Shown: positions 61,480-64,000 of the stretch, one piece after another | Layout of the letters: the number at the start of each line of letters is the position of its first letter | Numbering within the stretch: the stretch's first letter is position 1 | Assembly: GCA_022826515.1 (NCBI GenBank) | Contig: JAJDUT010000087.1 | Coordinates: forward strand, 25,438-89,437 | Direction of reading: 5' to 3' | DNA length: 64,000 nt | Source: Candidatus Latescibacterota bacterium | GTDB lineage: Bacteria > Latescibacterota > UBA2968 > UBA8231 | The notes under the pieces: generated by a model | What the model was told of the DNA's origin: nothing | What the model saw: only the letters and a program-made list of their open reading frames with translations | The model's database searches: none | Made by a program: the position numbers and the translations under genes

Positions 61480-61702
61480 ATTGGCTCTGTGTCTCCAAGT
61501 GCTCCTGCCAATCCGGTTCCCGTTCGGGACCTTCTAACGCGTCGCAGGCGCGGAAGAACTCTTCGAGATCGGCTAGGGATTCGAAGGGACGGTATCGCTG
61601 CTGTTCGGACTGCTGCCGAATACTGGGATCTGACGGAGCAGATAACGGTGCCGTATTCAAGCGCTTGGGCTTTCTGGCAGAACGCGGGTCCGGCACTACC
61701 AC
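61478..61702 (-). CDS. Possible small hypothetical protein
   Basis: A 74-residue frame on the minus strand whose C-terminal half (YRPFESLADLEEFFRACDAL, then EPDWQEHLE) has natural-looking amphipathic helical character. The first 30 residues are Pro/Arg-rich and less convincing. There is no ribosome binding site at the ATG, and it converges on the DUF5615 terminator, which could serve both. It could be a chance ORF. Confidence 0.3.
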   Translation of the reverse strand: MVVPDPRSARKPKRLNTAPLSAPSDPSIRQQSEQQRYRPFESLADLEEFFRACDALEGPEREPDWQEHLETQSQ

Positions 61703-61910
61703 CCTCGTTGAGGCGTGTCGGGTGCGTCTGACCCAAGGCTATGCCAAACTTGACCCGGGGCTTTCATGCCGCCGCCTTATATCTCTATAGCGTCTCCTCA
61801 TGCCTGAGAGCTAGGCCAAGGTCGCGCCCGTATGATCGACCGCCACGAAATTCCTCGATATGCAAACGACTATCAGGTATCTAGTCTGACTCTTGCCTGC
61901 GTTTAGCGCC

Positions 61911-61942
61911 TTGACAGAGAATTCAAAAAAGGCCTTTATTAT
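61911..61942 (+). promoter_or_regulatory. Possible promoter of the Argonaute locus
   Basis: TTGACA (61911-61916) followed by TTTATT (61935-61940, 18-base spacer) or TATTAT (61937-61942, 20-base spacer). It lies 30-60 bases before the first Argonaute ORF. The remaining sequence from 61703 shows no gene. Confidence 0.45.
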
Positions 61943-61971
61943 GCTGTACGTTTTTCTTTTTTTCACAGCTC

Positions 61972-62931
61972 TTGGATATTACCTCGACCACAATTTGCAC
62001 TAAGCAAATGATGCTGGACAAGGACTATAGAAAAATGCAGATCCCAAATAAACAGGGTTATGATATTTCATTAAATTTCCTACCTCTCAAAGATCAGAAT
62101 TTTAGATTCGAAGTATTCCGTAAACTCTATCGAACAGATGATGAAGGCACATATGTTGACGAATGTAGAGTATTATCTCTTCCCATTGACCCAGAACTCA
62201 ATCCAGATATAGGTAATAATAGGAAAAATTATTGGATCTCATTCACATCACTAGCTGGATTTGAATCTTATTTTGCCCATTGTGAAGATAATCGCTATCT
62301 GACCGAATGGTTCCTCTTTGAGTCGCTGAAAACTAAAAGCGCTCAGCAACTTGGTGAAGATCGATTTTATGCTACTGATAAGTTCAGAAAGAGAATCTCG
62401 TATACTCTACAGACTCATCAAGGATTGGGTCAAGAAACTGTGTGGATCGAACCATTTTTTATGAGTACAGAAAGGTGCTTTGGATTTCTAATTGATTTCC
62501 ACTTTCGAAAATTTCCTAGTGTGGATTTTGGAAGAAGAGTTCAGCAATTAAGCCTTTCTTTAGACAGACGAGGACGTCGCAATAGAAATTTCAACATAAA
62601 TAAAAACGAAAAAATCCAATCATTTCTTAAACAGGTTGCCTCTCAAATTTTTCCTCTAGAATTCGACAACAGCTCTTCAATTGATATCGATTTTCTCTAC
62701 CTTTCTTTGCCTGCCAAAAGTCTAGAAGTAAAAAAATATATCTTCGGTAATAATAATACTGATATCTCTCAATTTAGAGGTGTACGAGCTAATGGTCCAT
62801 ACAAAATGCCGACTGCTGAAAGTATTTACTATCTATTTGTGTTTCTAGAAAAACATCGAGGATATGCAAGAGATTTACTAATAGCATTACAAGGAAAAAA
62901 TTACTCAGGTTCCTTTTCTGGCTATGAATAA
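61972..62931 (+). CDS. Prokaryotic Argonaute, N-terminal portion (N/L2-like domains)
   Basis: 319 AT-rich codons ending in TAA, directly followed in the same frame by the MID-PIWI ORF. The first ~130 residues are N-domain-like (NYWISFTSLAGFESYFAH, EWFLFESL); then come WIEPFFMSTERCFGFLIDFH, VQQLSLSLDRRGRRN and a linker-2-like end with FRGVRANGPYKMPTAES and YYLFVFLEKHRGYARDLL. The blocks match the N-L2 part of PAZ-less pAgos and the APAZ region. No Sir2, TIR or nuclease effector is fused. The start is uncertain: TTG 61972 opens the frame, but ATG 62008 or ATG 62035 (AAGGA upstream) may be used. Read together with the next ORF it would give a ~672-residue pAgo. Confidence 0.72.
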   Translation: MDITSTTICTKQMMLDKDYRKMQIPNKQGYDISLNFLPLKDQNFRFEVFRKLYRTDDEGTYVDECRVLSLPIDPELNPDIGNNRKNYWISFTSLAGFESYFAHCEDNRYLTEWFLFESLKTKSAQQLGEDRFYATDKFRKRISYTLQTHQGLGQETVWIEPFFMSTERCFGFLIDFHFRKFPSVDFGRRVQQLSLSLDRRGRRNRNFNINKNEKIQSFLKQVASQIFPLEFDNSSSIDIDFLYLSLPAKSLEVKKYIFGNNNTDISQFRGVRANGPYKMPTAESIYYLFVFLEKHRGYARDLLIALQGKNYSGSFSGYE

Positions 62932-63990
62932 ATGTTTCGTCTGAAATTTGATAATGATAATGTTGTGGGTATGTCAATCCAAGAGTACGATGAATCAAAT
63001 TTAGATCTGGTATTGGAGAAAGTAAAGTCGATTGGCTGTGATTTTGTAATGCCAGTATTTGTGATCCCACCCAGGAGTGATCCTGATAATGAACGAATCT
63101 ACTATACAATTAAGCACGCTTTTGTTGATGAGTTTATTCCTGTTCAGGTTGTAACACTTGATATATTACAAAAAAAGGAAACTCTGAAATGGTCAGTTGC
63201 CAATATTGTATTGCAAATTTTCAGTAAGATTGGAGGGTATCCATGGAAGGTACAACCGAGTAGAACGGAATGCCTTATTATTGGCATTGGAACTCGCTAT
63301 GATATTAGAGAGGTAGAGGATACACAGATCGTTGACAAATATTTCGCGTATTCAGTACTAACTGATTCAAGCAGGTTATATCTAGATATTGAAGTGTTAT
63401 CAGAAACTACAGAAGAAAGGAGCTATATTGCAGAACTAAGGGAAAGTATTCGCAATATTGTAGATAAATATCAATCTACCTACAATAGGATTGTCGTTCA
63501 TACCCCATTTAAAATTAAGAAAGAGGAACTCGAAGTCATCCAGTCTATTTTGGATGATTACCACACGGATAAAAATGAATTCGTTGTGCTAAAAATCAAC
63601 GTAGATAACAAATTTTTTGGCTATAATATGCAAGTAAGCAGCCTCGTTCCGTACGAGAGCAGCTACGTTCGCTTATCTTGGAAGGAGTATCTTGTTTGGT
63701 TTGAAGGGCTCCAATATCATAACCCAAATGCGTTGACACCATATTCAGGGCCTAGCCATATAGAATTTTATTACGAGACGCAAGAACTCTCAGATGAAGA
63801 GCGTATAGGGTACCTTCAGGATACGATTAATCTATCAGGTGCAAATTGGCGTGGATTTAAGGAACCTCTGATCAAGTTTTATTTTTACGAGTTCCAACAT
63901 TTTGTTTTTTTGATACGTAGCGAACGAACAAACGGCTTTATTCTTCTATATGTGTTTTCTATTTTTTGTTCTGTTTTTGTTTCGTGTTAG
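62932..63990 (+). CDS. Prokaryotic Argonaute, MID-PIWI portion, probably catalytically inactive
   Basis: 352 residues. The MID domain (~20-110) has FVMPVFVIPPR, a 5'-phosphate pocket set Tyr58-x2-Lys61 (YTIK), Gln72 and Lys99 (NIVLQIFSKIGGYPW). The PIWI domain (~112-325) opens CLIIGIGTRYD, where the first catalytic Asp of GID is Gly120; IVVHTPFKIKKEEL lacks the second Asp; and NLSGANWRGFKEP precedes the C-terminus. The last ~30 residues (from ~322) are hydrophobic and atypical, possibly from a frameshift in a T7 run near 63908. Inactive-PIWI pAgos act as guide-directed sensors. The ATG abuts the upstream TAA with no ribosome binding site. Confidence 0.78.
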   Translation: MFRLKFDNDNVVGMSIQEYDESNLDLVLEKVKSIGCDFVMPVFVIPPRSDPDNERIYYTIKHAFVDEFIPVQVVTLDILQKKETLKWSVANIVLQIFSKIGGYPWKVQPSRTECLIIGIGTRYDIREVEDTQIVDKYFAYSVLTDSSRLYLDIEVLSETTEERSYIAELRESIRNIVDKYQSTYNRIVVHTPFKIKKEELEVIQSILDDYHTDKNEFVVLKINVDNKFFGYNMQVSSLVPYESSYVRLSWKEYLVWFEGLQYHNPNALTPYSGPSHIEFYYETQELSDEERIGYLQDTINLSGANWRGFKEPLIKFYFYEFQHFVFLIRSERTNGFILLYVFSIFCSVFVSC

Positions 63991-64000
63991 GCTTTAGGCA

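Noticed and set aside
1..64000. CRISPR arrays, tRNA or rRNA genes, integrase or transposase genes
   Set aside because: Looked for regularly spaced repeats and conserved RNA or transposase motifs and found none convincing. The short tandem repeats at 12.7 and 23.1 kb are too short and lack spacers.

Overview
The window is a bacterial chromosome fragment with no rRNA, tRNA or CRISPR array that I can see. It is mostly GC-rich and gene-dense, with many ATGA/GTGA start-stop overlaps. The content is a phytanoyl-CoA dioxygenase, a mandelate-racemase/muconate-lactonizing enzyme, a DUF6785-like transporter, five PQQ-type beta-propeller proteins, large Asp/Asn-rich surface proteins, a FlgD-Ig tail, and small environmental repeats. 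This mix resembles uncultured FCB/PVC-type lineages such as Latescibacterota or Poribacteria. That placement is inference from gene content, not a proven assignment.

Layout. 1-8.3 kb: a surface/outer-membrane operon (partial FlgD-Ig protein, two ~930-residue tandem paralogues, a lipoprotein parvulin chaperone). 8.4-10.3 kb: an AT-richer patch with a UPF0175/DUF3368 toxin-antitoxin pair and a restriction-type nuclease-domain protein. 10.4-16.5 kb: an enolase-superfamily enzyme, a CBM9+PKD secreted protein, a GT39-like membrane glycosyltransferase with TPRs and a membrane-anchored SGNH hydrolase with TPRs. 16.5-21.5 kb: a beta-class DNA methyltransferase divergent from a HigA-like regulator and an MmeI-like single-chain restriction-modification enzyme, then an AT-rich orphan gene. 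21.6-26.0 kb: catabolic genes (beta-propeller glycosidase-like protein, DUF6785-like transporter, PhyH dioxygenase). 26.1-27.8 kb: a second methyltransferase overlapping an N-terminally shortened HNH endonuclease. 27.8-29.9 kb: CbiZ-CbiB cobinamide salvage. 30-41 kb: BrnTA, a quinoprotein-like propeller, an FtsX/LolD-type ABC transporter, a thioesterase, an EamA-like protein, a short archaeal-type adenylosuccinate synthetase, a HAD phosphatase, a LysR regulator and HigBA. 40.5-45.5 kb: a GT4 / sodium symporter / DUF3311 / flavin-halogenase-like operon preceded by a PIN module. 45.5-55.1 kb: a tightly overlapped operon with a HemN-like radical SAM enzyme, four beta-propeller proteins, a TonB-dependent siderophore-type receptor and a PaaK-like ligase. 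55.2-61.5 kb: a frameshifted PIN gene with its antitoxin, an ABC exporter, an Fe-ADH + ALDH pair and a DUF433/DUF5615 pair. 61.9-64.0 kb: an AT-rich prokaryotic Argonaute.

The most notable locus is the Argonaute. Two ORFs in the same reading frame are separated by a single TAA that directly abuts an ATG. The first carries N/L2-like sequence and the second MID-PIWI, with 5'-phosphate-pocket residues kept and the first catalytic Asp replaced by Gly. It is either a naturally split two-subunit pAgo or a nonsense-interrupted one. Together with the restriction-modification pieces and seven toxin-antitoxin-type loci, the window has a strong mobile/defence component embedded in an otherwise heterotrophic, polysaccharide- and iron/porphyrin-oriented chromosome.
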